From positions 39,402,152 through 39,466,151 of the forward strand of contig CP092877.1 in assembly GCA_030710605.1 (NCBI GenBank): DNA of 64,000 bases, in the 5' to 3' direction. Position 1 is the first letter of the stretch. Each line of letters begins with the position of its first letter. The translations under genes and the position numbers were made by a program. Positions 11,785-59,024 of this stretch are shown here, piece after piece. The notes below the pieces were generated by a model. The model did no database searches. It was not told the DNA's origin and saw nothing but the letters and a program-made list of their open reading frames with translations. This DNA is from Cordylochernes scorpioides (taxonomy: Eukaryota; Arthropoda; Arachnida; Pseudoscorpiones; Chernetidae).

Positions 11785-12914
11785 TTGGATTCCAAGATGG
11801 AGGCGGCACAATCCGGCCAGCCATCCAATAATAAACGGAGTCGGCAGGACAACGACGACTTCCTCCCATCGTCCAAGCACAATTTCACGTTCAACAGCTG
11901 TGCCAATCTATTCAATTTTGCCTGCCAAACTCTGGAAGTCGTTATGCTGGACTCAACCTGGATACTTCATCGAAGAAGCAGCTGGCCATCAGAGGCATAT
12001 TCCTTTCGATGGCTCAAAAGACAGAAATGCTCCTGGAAGACGCCTTTAAAGGAGTGAGTCTAGGACGCCCCCCGCCTCTGGTATACAAACCCCAAGCCCC
12101 GTCTTTTGCCTCCGCGGCTGCTGCAGATTCTATGCCAAAAAAAAACAGCCACCACCAATAAGGCAGTTAAGTCCTCCTTTGCGAACCTGGCCCCAAACTT
12201 TGGATCTCACGTGGTGGTCAGATCCACAGATAACAAGGCCAACCCACGGGATATTTTCAGGGAGATCCAGAAGATACACCCAACGTTTGCGGCCTCCAAG
12301 GAAGATGTGGCGTCAACAAAGTCGGTTGGCAAAGTTGTACTGCACATAAGCACTGAAGAGGTTGCCAAATCCCTGGCCTCAAAATTCTCAACACTCCCCT
12401 CAAACCTAACATGCCACGAACGCCCTACCATCCTAACTAGGTGTTGCCTTTTCAGGGTAGGCAATGAGGTATCAGATGAGGATATTTGCGAGGACTTCTC
12501 TCTTATAACCACGCCATCAAAACCCTCTCTGGTCAGCGCTCCATTAAGGTGGTACACCGCTCAAGAAATTTTAGCCAGGACGCAGCAACAGTCTTCGTGG
12601 AAGTGGACAACCTTGTGGCGGAAACCCTGGGCCAACACGGACGTATTCCCATAGCCGGTCTGATGACAAGGTTTGAGCGAAGCCACACCCTGCGGCAGTG
12701 TTTCCACTGCTGCGGATTCGGGCATCGAGCTACCAACTGCACTGCAGCCACACCTACTTGCTACAAATGCGGCTCTCCAGAGCACGAAGGCAAGCAATGC
12801 ACAGCCGAAGCAAGCAAGGTACACTGCTGCCACTGCAGTAAAAGAGCTGGTGCTGCCATCAACCACTTGGCCACATCCTCCACGTGCCCATTTGTAAAGG
12901 CCAAAATATTGTAG
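11785..12914 (+). pseudogene. LINE ORF1 (Gag-like, zinc knuckles), frameshifted
   Basis: The product would bind element RNA. It begins near 11785 (MDSKMEAAQSG), shifts frame near 12050 and near 12500-12560, and ends at 12914. The C-terminal part carries consecutive CCHC knuckles (CFHCCGFGHRATNC, CYKCGSPEHEGKQC, then a divergent CCHCSK...). The end overlaps the ORF2 start (12884), as in related elements. The frameshifts mean no single intact protein. Confidence 0.7.
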
Positions 12915-15900
12915 TCCAGAAAACAATGTTAAGACCTTTAAGGATCTTGCAGGCCAACGCCCACAAATCTCCTTCTGCCATCTTAGAGCTTTCTAATTTG
13001 GCAGAGGCAACTAGAGCCGACCTGGTGCTTCTACAGGAACTTCCTGCCCACTTCAACTGGCCCTCGTCTGGTTTTCAAACCTTCAATACTGCTGGTTCAT
13101 ATATACCTTCAGGTATAGTAGCACACTCTTATCTTCAAGTGCTGCCCATCGAGTCTTCAGACCCAGCTATCACATCTATTGCTATCTGGCTGGGGCACAG
13201 TCCTATCTCAGTCATCTCAGCATACTGGCATGGTCAAAGGGATGCTGACGACTTTCTCCCTCACATTGAATCCATCAACAACAGGTTCCCATTTCCGATG
13301 ATCATAGGCATGGATGCCAATGCTCACTCCCCAGGCTGGGGTATCAACGCCAGACTTGACTCACGTGGAGAAAATCTTGAGGACTTTTCCCGCCTTAACG
13401 ACCTCCACGTCTTAGGCCCACCAGTGCAGTTTATGTGGTCTACTGGTCACCTCTCTTCCTCTATTGATGTCACACTGGCGTCAAGTTCCCTAGCAGCCCA
13501 TGCTACCACTGGTGGGTGAGTTGGCATTCACAGACCACATTCCCATTCTCTCTGTCTTCGCTGACATGGTGACAAATGAACCTAGCGACACATGGGTTGA
13601 ATCCTCGTGCAAACGGGCCACACTCACATCCTATCTTGAATCTTCTCTGCATCGCGTCGCTTCCCTCCTCCAAGATGCGTCCACTCCTGAAGAGATTGAC
13701 AATGTAGTGTATCTGCTCACGTCCATTCTCCAAGGTGCCTGTGACGTCTCCATGTGGAGATGGTCCAACAGTCCCAGACCTTCAAAACCCTGGTGGACTC
13801 CTGAACTTAGTGGTCTGAGAAAACTAGTCCTTTCCCTCCGTCGCTGCTCGCAGAGCACACATAGTCCAATCCGGAGTTTCTTCCGTGGCCTCTATCGAGC
13901 ATGCCACAATCGACTCAAAGCAGCGATACGAAAAGCCAAGAGTAAATCTTGGCTAAACCTCTGCAACGAAGTTTCAGCTACTGCTTGGAGCGCCATACAC
14001 CGCTTCTTAGCTCAGGGCCGTAAACCCAACAGGGGTCCTTCTCTCCTCCAGCATAATGATGGCTCCCCCTTCACTCCAGAGGAGACAAGCGGCACAGTCC
14101 TAGAGCATTTCCTTCCACCAGACAATCGACCACATCCACCTAAAAATGATTCTCCACCCTACTCCGATGAACCAGACTTCCAGCCTTGGGAAATCTCCAG
14201 AGCCATCTACCGTTGTGGCAGCAGGAAGACCCCAGGTCCGGATGGGCTTGGCTCTCTATGCCTAGTCCTTGGTGGACCCCTACTACATTCATTACTTGCC
14301 ACATTATTTTCCAAGTGCCTCAAAATTGGCCACTTCCCTCGTCCCTGGAAAGCTGGACGCCTCATCCTTATCCCTAAACCTTCTAGCTCAGCCCCAAACA
14401 AGCTAGATAGGTATAGACCCATTACACTTTTGAACAACTTGGCAAAGGTGTTTGAATGATGTATTCTGGCCAGACTCCAATGGCTGGCAGATCGACACAG
14501 CTGGTTTTCTGACAACCAATTTGGATTTGCCAATGGGCGTTCGGCAGAAGATGCACTGGCCAAAATTACAGAGTTCATCGACAGCAGGCAGTCACACTGG
14601 AGGAAGACTCTGGCAATAAGCCTGGACATCAGCAAGGCTTTCGATACTATTTGGAGACCGGCCATTGTCCAAAGCCTTGATCGCCTAATCTGCCCAGACT
14701 CACTGGTTTGCCTCGTGCAAAGTTTTCTCGAGGACAGGGAAGTCACGTATTCCGCATGGTCATCCATTGCCTCAACCTTCTCCCAGCGGGGAACACCCCA
14801 AGGCTCTGCGTTGAGTCCCTTCCTCTGGAATGTGGTCGCTCGCGAACTATTCCTGCTTTTTCAAATCAGGGAAAGTTCGCTGGTGGCTTTTGCCGACGAC
14901 TTCACCCTCCTAATCCAGGTCCGTGGTCGTTTGCCTGTCGTGGCTATAAACGACTTTTTGGATAGGATGACTGCTTGGTGTGTTGACAATGGCCTCCTGC
15001 TCAACCCCAGGAAGACACAGGCCTGCATCTTCCAGTGGAGGAGAGTTCACCCCAACCCGGATCCCGGGTTAAAGATTCTCGGACAACCTATTACCATAAG
15101 CCAGAATATCACCATATTGGGGGTCGGATTCGATCAAACTGGTAAATTCGTCTCCCATCTTAAGAAAATTGTACTACGAACCCGCTACATAATTCCCCGT
15201 CTCTCTAATGCCATCCAAGGAAAATTTGGTCTGTCTTTTGTGGCTGGAAACCGCATTTTCAAAGCTGGTAGTACCGGCCTTCCTCTATGGGGTCTCTGCT
15301 TGGGGCAGTCGCGCTTCCTCAAGAGAAGGCATTCGTCAGCTCCGGAGTCTGCAGTACCTCTTCGCGCGCCGCACGATACGAGGTGGTCCCTGCACTCCCA
15401 CTATCTCAGCCATTTCTCTAACTGGTAGCCCTCCGCTTGATATCATAATCAAAGCGCGAATGACCTATCTCAAGGCGGCTAAGGAGGGCCAGTTCGAGTT
15501 TCGGCCTGGTCCAGCTGCTTTCCCTTACCCACCCTTCTGACGCACAATTACTTTCAGTCTAGAATATGACAAAGTCACTTCCCCTGTTATACATACTGAT
15601 GGATCGAAATCCGAGGCAGGAGTTGGTGCCGCAATTATCCTTCCCTCTCAAGACCAACCAATACTCCTCAGACTAAATCCGGATTGCTCTGCTTTTTCCA
15701 AGCCGAACTGCTTGCCATTCTTTGGGCAACTCGCCTCGCAGAAAGTATGCCAGCCAACCCAGGAGTCACTATAGCGTCTGACTGCAGATCTGCACTGGCC
15801 GCTATATGCACTCCTGGTCCAGCTCAAACGGCTCTAATTGCGGAGATAATTCTAGCGCTAGACCAAGCACCTCAGGTCAGCCTCTGTTGGGTAAAGGGCC

Positions 15901-16361
15901 ACAGTGGAGTTGCAGGCAATGAACTGGCTGACCAGGCAGCAAAGACTGCAGCAATCTCTAACCTGGAACAATCCTACTCTATCCTTCCCCAAAGCTTTGC
16001 CCGCAGCCGTGCCCACTCATCTGCTATGGAAGCTTGGACCTTAGTCTACACCCAGGATTACCATAACAGAAAACTAAAAAGATTTGCGACCTCCCCAATC
16101 CGCCTTAGGTCATTCCTGTCCAAAATACGTCTTGGGATGGCCACCACTACCATCCTTACCGGCCACGGCCACGTTCTGGCAGATCTAGCGCTCTGGCATA
16201 GAGATCTAGATCCAACTTGTTCTCACTGCCGGGAAGAGTCACAGACTGTGGATCACCTCCTCTTCTCCTGTCCAGCTTTTATGCTACACAGGCTACAGAC
16301 AGCCCTACTGCTTGGAGTACAAGACTTCAGCCTGACAGCCCTGCCCCTACTTCCTTCCTGA
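12884..16361 (+). pseudogene. LINE ORF2 (endonuclease-RT-RNase H), broken
   Basis: Endonuclease motifs: ILQANAHKS, LVLLQE, GMDANAHSPGWG, SSIDVTLAS and TDHIPI. A frameshift at about 13500-13519 splits this domain. RT motifs: KTPGPDGL, DRYRPITLLNN, ISLDISKAFDTIW, GTPQGSALSPFLWN and the catalytic FADD (about 14890). A TGA at 14457-14459 interrupts the RT in frame. Another frameshift lies near 15250. RNase H follows from about 15590 (TDGSKSEAG, SDCRSALAAI, VKGHSGVAGNELADQAA) after one more break near 15540-15680. The protein ends with CSHCREESQTVDHLLFSC. Four lesions make it a pseudogene. Confidence 0.85.
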
Positions 16362-16830
16362 CTCCCTGCCGGCCTGGTTCACCTCAGCTCAGCAATCTGC
16401 CCCCCCCTAGACTGCTGTACAGCCCGGGTAGTTGGCGATTTACGCTTCAGGAGCCCGGGTTACCTCTATTTTCTCTCTCTCTATACAGAAGCCTGACTTA
16501 GAAGAATTGAGGAAGTACCTTCAGGTAGTTTAAGGGCTTGGTGGCTCTTTCTAGGAAAAAAAATTAAAGATTGATTAGGTACAATTTGGATTATAGATTA
16601 GAACTACAAGATAAATAAGAGCAAATAAATAAATGTCACACGCTTAGGTGTGGCTCTTAAATAACTGGACTGATGCTGCTACCAGCAAACTGCGTGTTGC
16701 GACATATTTGAACATGACTGTGTTTGGTAGAGCTTCCCCCGCCCTGAGCTCGCTCGATAAGCCAGCAGACGGTCAGTGTGATTGTAGCAATTGATCGCAC
16801 TAGTGTCTATACCAGTGACCTATCAGAAAA

Positions 16831-17160
16831 ATGCCAAGTGGTCAGATGGAGCAACGGGTGAACCTCAAGTTTCTTGTTAAACTAGAGAAAACTACCAATA
16901 AAAGCTTATGTCTTGTTAAAAGCTGTGAAGTTTATCCAACCCACAAGTTTTTGAATGGTTTAAACGGTTCAAAGAGAGGCGTGAAACTACCGAAGATGAT
17001 CCTCACCCAGGACAGCCCTCAACAACGGACGACAACATTGAGAAAATTGGCAGTGATGTTCCCTAATGGCTGATTATCTATTGTAGATGGCACTACATAA
17101 AAAGTGATTGCTCGTCAGATGGGCATCTTTACTCTGTTGGAAATTCTATCAAAGGCTTGG
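16831..17160 (+). pseudogene. mariner transposase N-terminal fragment
   Basis: Reads QRVNLKFLVKLEKTTNKS and LTQDSPQQ, then, after a frameshift, DDNIEKIGSD. This follows the mariner N-terminal HTH and linker pattern (KFL.KLGK...; D.R.GRP...DENI). The catalytic region is absent. The preceding stretch 16561-16830 has a half copy of the palindromic ATTTGGATTATAG repeat (about 16580). Confidence 0.6.
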
Positions 17161-17191
17161 ATTCTGTCAAAGCTGTACACTGTTCAAAGTA

Positions 17192-17351
17192 CAGTAGAAC
17201 CTTCCTTTAGCGGACATCTCTCTACAAAGGACAGTTTTCATTTGCCAAATTACCATTTTTACAATTTAGCAACTCTCCGGTAAGAGGACACCTCTCCCTA
17301 AAAGACACTTTGGCTCTGCAATTAGGTGTCTTTTACAGGGAGGTTCTACTG
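17192..17351. mobile_element. pogo-like MITE (CAGTAGAACCTC family)
   Basis: Terminal inverted repeats start CAGTAGAACCTTCC and end GGGAGGTTCTACTG, flanked by TA. Internal GGACA...TGTCC half-sites are typical of this family. Other copies are listed separately. Confidence 0.8.
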
Positions 17352-17354
17352 TAT

Positions 17355-17565
17355 AAGTCCCAAAGCTGTTTTTCCTAAAATGTTATTTTTCTTATTACTT
17401 GGCGAATAATATTATTACGGCGAATACATAATAACACATAATACAATTACTTTATACATAATACAAAGACATTATACATAACAGTGAACAATATTGGTGC
17501 AAGTACATTGGTACTTGTATTTCAATTTTTTTCAAGTATTCACAAACTTTTGGGACATCCTTGTA
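17355..17565. mobile_element. mariner-type MITE
   Basis: Ends read AAGTCCCAAA and TTTTGGGACATCCTTGTA, matching the mariner MITE whose halves are at 27598 and 34054. The interior is AT-rich and non-coding. Confidence 0.6.
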
Positions 17566-17589
17566 TATAGAGATAAAGGTTGGGTTGAA

Positions 17590-17616
17590 CTCTCTCTCTC
17601 TCTCTCTCTCTCTCTA
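17590..17616. repeat. (TC)n microsatellite
   Basis: Perfect CT dinucleotide run, next to a short palindrome at 17613-17675 of the GGTCTTATTACC family. Confidence 0.85.
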
Positions 17617-17912
17617 CAAGGTAATAAGACCAAATCCATCAATAAATAAATTTGGTCTTATTACCATGTAGTTCTAATCTATGATCCAAATTGTGCCAAC
17701 AAACTGTGTATGTGGATTGGCAGGCAGGGTCCAAGATGACCAAGGATTCTCCTGTGGTTTTACGGAGGTTTGGACCCCAAACTCCAGCTGATAAAAGAAG
17801 TAAGTAATCTGATTTGGCCCTTTCTTTTCTATTTACATATAGAATTATGCTGGCAATCTGTGTCCCTGCAGTTCCACAGCAGTAACATAATATTTCAATG
17901 ATATAAGGTACT

Positions 17913-18066
17913 GATAAGGCACAATTTGGATTATAGATTATAAACACAAGGTAATAAGACCAAATCCAAATAAATAAATAGTGTGTGACGTTTCGGTAAC
18001 AACGCTGTTACCGAAATGTCACACACTATTTATTTATTTGGATTTGGTCTTATTACCTTGTGTTTA
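17913..18066. repeat. Palindromic repeat family P (GGTAATAAGACCAAATCC)
   Basis: Starts GATAAGGCACAATTTGGAT, runs into GGTAATAAGACCAAATCC, GTGTGTGACGTTTCGGTAAC, then the reverse complement. Other members: 25370-25455, 36795-36889, 37431-37588, 38458-38652, 49218-49268 (half), 49998-50225, 51113-51302 and 56203-56345. The pattern of inverted ends plus GAAACGTC recalls Penelope-like element termini, but no RT was found with them. Confidence 0.8.
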
Positions 18067-18090
18067 ATGATAAGGTACAATTTGGATTAT

Positions 18091-18719
18091 TCTATATACA
18101 GTTACGAGCGTCATGCGTCATCTCTGTCACTGTTTGCTTTTTCTTTGGAATGGTGCTCTCCTATTGGTTGGCTACGATCACGTGGCTACGATGGCGCCGC
18201 CACTACGCGAGACACTTTGTTTTTGACTTTGCCCCCCCCCCCACTCGCTTTTTGGTTTTTGTAACTATTGTGTTGGAGCGGGTCGCTCCTTAAATAAATG
18301 CATATATTAGTTAATGACTATAGCCTATGTGCTTTATCTGTCTATGTACTGTTGGCTTCCGTAGGTGTCTCTTACTGGGAAAAAGAAAGAGAGGATTCCA
18401 TTTAGTTATCAACTAATATATTAACACAAAGCAATAACGCGCCATCTATATATATAAAATAAAAGGATTTAAAAGCGCAAATGTTTCTTTTATACATAAA
18501 ACGAACTTCTACTGTCCTTATTTATTTAAGGAGCGACCCGCTCCAACACAATAGTTACAAAAAACAAAAAGCGAGTGGGGGGGGGCAAAGTCAAAAACAA
18601 AGTGTCTTGCGCAGTGGCGGCGTCATCGTAGCGAACCAATAGGAGAGCGCCATTCCAAAAAAAAAAGCAAACGGTGACAGAGATGAAGAACGGATGACAC
18701 TCGTAACTGTATATAGAAT
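18091..18719. mobile_element. Two Helitron 5' ends in inverted orientation
   Basis: TCTATATACAGTTACGAGCG begins at about 18091, and its reverse complement ends at about 18717 (TAACTGTATATAGA). Both match the 5' end of the Helitron at 40531. A third 5' end of another subtype (TCTATATATATAAAATAAAA) lies near 18445. No CTAG 3' hairpin is present, so this is a rearranged, non-autonomous piece. Confidence 0.6.
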
Positions 18720-19303
18720 AATAACCCTAAAGATAAAATATATATTTACAAAAGTCCTAATTTAGACAATTTCATACACAGATTTGTATGAACAAAGATG
18801 TTACCCATAGTTTTATTTTCTCTTTGATTATAGATGATTGTCAATTTAAGACTAGGAATTTATATTTTGTCTTAAATCACAAATTGACTGTGTCAACATT
18901 TGAGGAGATTTGTAAACATGCTATTTTAAATAAAATGTATTCCATTGTGATTCGCCCTCTTCAATAAAGGTAATGATCCAAGGCAACTGGAATGTATTAA
19001 AGTATTAAGGAAGGAGACTTATCCAAATCAGATCAGGGGAGTCCCAAACCAGGCAACTACTTCTTTTTTCTTATCTCCACTCAATCACATTAAGGTATCA
19101 AGCTTGTAAAGCTTGTTGATGGTGTCTGCTGGGGAAGAGTAGAACTCATCAATGGATGAGTCAATATAGTCAATAATGTGAGGCAATTACTATTTCTTTG
19201 AAATCTGTAAAAACACACAGTTGATGTAGTCTTTATGTTTCTAATCTATAATACAAATTGTACCTTATCTCTTTGAAATCTCTTTTTCACTTCTCTAAAG
19301 ATT
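18720..19303. other. No gene; half copy of repeat family B
   Basis: 19058-19180 (minus) matches the GTATCAAGC...GGTGTCTGC part of repeat family B. The remainder is unassigned. Confidence 0.5.
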
Positions 19304-19594
19304 ATATTATTATCCCTAGTACATGTGGTTCAGGCCATGATAATCATGGTGAGTGGTTAGCGACTTTTTTACTATAAGTGCACCACATGTGAAATACAGT
19401 TTGACTTTTGTACTTACAAATATGCCAGAACCCTGTTTGGTTACTTGCACTCGCTGGTGGGATTGGACTTTTGCAAAAATCGAGGGTCATTGAAGTATTT
19501 TTTAAATTAGAATATAGTGTGCCCAATGCGGGATTCGATCCCGAGTCGTTGCAGTTTAAAACCAATGGTTTAGACCACCCTTCCACCGACCCCC
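19304..19594 (-). mobile_element. tRNA-derived SINE (family A) with 9-bp TSD
   Basis: Flanked by CTAAAGATT at 19295-19303 and 19595-19603. On the minus strand it starts with a tRNA-like head containing GGATCGAATCCC (B box) and ends with the conserved ACCATGATTATCATGGCC...AGGGATAA tail. Family copies: 22928-23237, 24298-24611, 39957-40258, 48899-49216 and 59830-60126 (plus), 60597-60876 (minus), with degenerate pieces at 49430-49612 and 51770-51945. Confidence 0.85.
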
Positions 19595-19772
19595 CTAAAG
19601 ATTCTTTTATCTACTTGCTGTTAACTATTAAAAAGGCCTAGGTACAAATCTCTAACTTCCTTCTTCAGAAAGGAGCAAGTTGGTGCTACAGTCATGATGA
19701 CCACTGAGTTGGTTAACACTTAAAACTTCACTGGCCTGGATTGTCACATTGAACGTTGGAACAATGTTTCAG

Positions 19773-56025
<36,253 letters not shown>

Positions 56026-56124
56026 CATTTAGAACAAAATTCATTCAAATAGGTTTTTCACTTAATATATTCACACATAATGCTTCATCCAAACATGATA
56101 TTTTCCCAATGATTATAAAAGAAC

Positions 56125-56130
56125 ATTAAA
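56125..56130 (+). terminator. Candidate polyadenylation signal of GCNA
   Basis: ATTAAA about 100 bases after the stop; no canonical AATAAA lies nearer. Assigned by position only. Confidence 0.45.
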
Positions 56131-56202
56131 ATATTTTAAGTTAATATTCCTATTTTGTATTTTTTCAAGACACTTCACCAGCTTAAACACCTGTCTGATA
56201 AT

Positions 56203-56345
56203 GATAAAGCAAAATTTGGATTATAGATGATAGCTACCAGAAAATAAAACCTAATCCAAATAAATTAATAGTGTGTGATATTTCAGTAACTGTGTTGTTA
56301 CCGTCACACTATTAATTTATTTGTATTAGGTCTTATTTTCTTATA
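56203..56345. repeat. Palindromic repeat family P copy
   Basis: AAAATAAAACCTAATCCAAA and its complement, centre TATTTCAGTAACTGTGTTGTTAC. Confidence 0.75.
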
Positions 56346-56420
56346 CCTCTTTGATAAATTCGACTGATTTCATAACCTCTCTTGTAGGATGCTATATAGT
56401 CGCCCCTGTACTGATGAGGG

Positions 56421-57834
56421 CCAAAACCATGGTATACAGGTTGTCTTTTTGTATCAATAAGCCAAAACCATGGTATACAGGTTGTCTTTTTGTATCAATA
56501 AGCCAAAACCATGGTATACAGGTTGTCTTTTTGTATCAATAAGCCAAAACCATGGTATACAGGTTGTCTTTTTGTATCAATAAGCCAAAACCATGGTATA
56601 CAGGTAGTCTTTTTGTATCAATAAGCCAAAACCATGGTATACAGGTTGTCTTTTTGTATCAATAAGCCAAAACCATGGTATACAGGTTGTCTTTTTGTAT
56701 CAATAAGCCAAAACCATGGTATACAGGTTGTCTTTTTGTATCAATAAGCCAAAACCATGGTATACAGGTTGTCTTTTTGTATCAATAAGCCAAAACCATG
56801 GTATACAGGTTGTCTTTTTGTATCAATAAGCCAAAACCATGGTATACAGGTTGTCTTTTTGTATCAATAAGCCAAAACCATGGTATACAGGTTGTCTTTT
56901 TGTATCAATAAGCCAAAACCATGGTATACAGGTTGTCTTTTTGTATCAATAAGCCAAAACAATGGTATACAGGTTGTCTTTTTGTATCAATAAGCCAAAA
57001 CCATGGTATACAGGTTGTCTTTTTGTATCAATAAGCCAAAACCATGGTATACAGGTTGTCTTTTTGTATCAATAAGCCAAAACCATGGTATACAGGTTGT
57101 CTTTTTGTATCAATAAGCCAAAACCATGGTATACAGGTTGTCTTTTTGTATCAATAAGCCAAAACCATGGTATACAGGTTGTCTTTTTGTATCAATAAGC
57201 CAAAACCATGGTATACAGGTTGTCTTTTTGTATCAATAAGCCAAAACCATGGTACAGTGGACCCTCGGTTTGCGAGCATAATCCGTTCCAGAGCCATGCT
57301 CGTACTCCAAAACGCTCGTAGTGCGAAACTAATTTCTTATTTTTAATAATTGAAACTCGGGCAATTCTTCTTGCTACGAACAATTGCACAGTTTCCCACA
57401 TTTTACATATTTCCTGAATCTGATCTGAAGGAAGGGATCCCAGTGAATTTTCATCCATCACGATTACGGGCAACCATCACGAGTTGCTCGTAATGCGAAA
57501 TTGCACTCGTAATCCGAGGTAAAATTTTTCAAAAAATTTTGCTCGTACTGCGAAAAGCTCGTACTCCAAGGTGCTCGTAAACCGAGGGTCCACTGTATAC
57601 AGGTTGTCTTTTTGTATCAATAAGCCAAAACCTTGGTATACAGATTGTCTTTTTGTATCAATAAGCCAAAACCATGGTATACAGGTTGTCTTTTTGTATC
57701 AATAAGCCAAAACCATGGTATACAGGTTGTCTTTTTGTATCAATAAGCCAAAACCATGGTATACAGGTTGTCTTTTTGTATCAATAAGCCAAAACCATGG
57801 TATACAGGTTGTCTTTTTGTATCAATAAGCTAAA
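56421..57834. repeat. 41-bp minisatellite, about 26 units, interrupted
   Basis: Unit CCAAAACCATGGTATACAGG followed by TTGTCTTTTTGTATCAATAAG, period 41. About 20 units lie before the MITE at 57255-57595 and 6 after. Units are nearly identical, with rare changes (GTAGTC, ACAATGG, CCTTGG, CAGATTG). No spacers differ between units, so it is not CRISPR-like. Confidence 0.95.
57255..57595. mobile_element. Tigger-derived MITE inside the minisatellite
   Basis: TIRs CAGTGGACCCTCGGTTTGCG and AACCGAGGGTCCACTG; TA duplicated at 57253-57254 and 57596-57597, splitting a GGTATACAGG unit. The minus strand retains a Tigger C-terminal-like peptide (VIVMDENSLGSLPSDQIQEI). Confidence 0.92.
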
Positions 57835-57929
57835 ACTGGTGTTGTGGCTCATTCTTTATCATCACTAGTAAAGTTTTTTACTAGGGTAATGACAAGTGCA
57901 TCATTCTGATGCACAATTAAAGTAATACA

Positions 57930-58086
57930 GTAGAACTACCTCCCTGTAAAGGACAACACCTAATTGCAGAGCCAAAGTGTCCTTTAGGGAGAGATGTCCT
58001 CTTACTGGAGAGTTGCTAAATGGTAATTTTGCAAATAAAAACTGTCCTTTTTGGAGAGGTGTCGACTAAAGGGAGGTTTTTCTGTA
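57930..58086. mobile_element. pogo-like MITE copy
   Basis: CAGTAGAACTACCTCCCTGT to GGGAGGTTTTTCTG. Confidence 0.75.
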
Positions 58087-58089
58087 CTT

Positions 58090-58437
58090 ATATATTCGAA
58101 ACTATTTTAGATGCCTATGATTCTTTTGAAAATTAAACAATTTCTACTGCCTTTACTGCAATGGAAAAATGAATGGAAGGGCCTGGCTAATCAGTGGTGA
58201 ACCCTCCCAGCGGTTTCGCCAGTATAATCTACCATACCGCTGTTATATTGTATTTTTCAATCATCCTTTTATAGTGATACTGATGCTATACTCTTGGAAT
58301 GGGTATTTTAGATTAACTATAGACATCACCACTGATGAGCCTGGCCTCCCCATTCATTTTTCCATTGCAGTAAGGGCAGTAGAAATTGTTTAATTTTTAA
58401 AAGAATATTACGCATCTAAAATAGTTTTGATTTTCAT
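58090..58437. repeat. Palindromic foldback element
   Basis: Outer arms contain ACTATTTTAGATGCC, CAATTTCTACTGCC and complements; ends beside AACAAATGGCGCG. Complete relative of 5443-5602 with a larger loop. Confidence 0.75.
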
Positions 58438-59024
58438 AACAAATGGCGCGTTAATGCATCATAATATAACTGTACATATACAGTCGAATCTCTTTAATTC
58501 AACACCCTAAGGGATCAGAGCTTTCGGTTGAATTAAAGTTAGATGATTGGCTAATCATCTAACTCACTAAAATAATATTTTTTTAAATTTGCTTTGTAAT
58601 ATAAATTAATGATATTAATTGAAACCATTGTGTGTGTCCTTTTTTGTATTTATTTTTTTATTTTCATGATTAACTTTTAGTATCAGGGACAAAATGGTAA
58701 TAATACATATTTTTGAAACATAAATAATTACAAATAATATTTTATTCTTATTGAAGAATATAGCAGTTGAAAGGAAATAAATATGGAAAATAAAAAGAAA
58801 ATTTAAAAATAATATTTAAAAATAATTATGAAAATCTTTTTAAAAATTCCTTTATAGATGTCATTTTTGCACTGAAATCCTATTCAGGATGTATTCCAGA
58901 TAGTCTATTTAAAAAAAAAACATGCATGTCTTTCTTCCTCTGAAATGCCTTTTAAATAACAAAGAGCTTTTATTGTATTAAAGGCATCCACTGCTGCTGC
59001 AGGTGTTATTGATTTTGCGTTTAA

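Larger units (their letters stand above)
11760..16560 (+). mobile_element. Near full-length decayed I-type LINE (ORF1, EN, RT, RNase H)
   Basis: The element has the I-superfamily layout: a Gag-like ORF1 with zinc knuckles, then ORF2 with AP endonuclease, reverse transcriptase, RNase H and a terminal Cys/His motif, then a 3' UTR. The 5' end is estimated and no target site duplication was found. It is GC-richer than its surroundings. Several frameshifts and one stop make it non-functional. An RNase H domain excludes the simple Jockey and CR1 layouts. R1, LOA and I remain possible. Confidence 0.85.

Noticed and set aside
19640..19735. A further 5' exon of the GCNA-like gene
   Set aside because: TTCTTCAG and a GT lie here, but the peptide is uninformative and the phase gives no support.
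56351..56542. Open frame over the minisatellite
   Set aside because: It only reflects the 41-bp repeat. The frame shifts every unit (41 is not a multiple of 3) and no domain is seen.
56421..57834. CRISPR array
   Set aside because: Units are contiguous and identical with no unique spacers, and the context is a eukaryotic genome with no cas genes.
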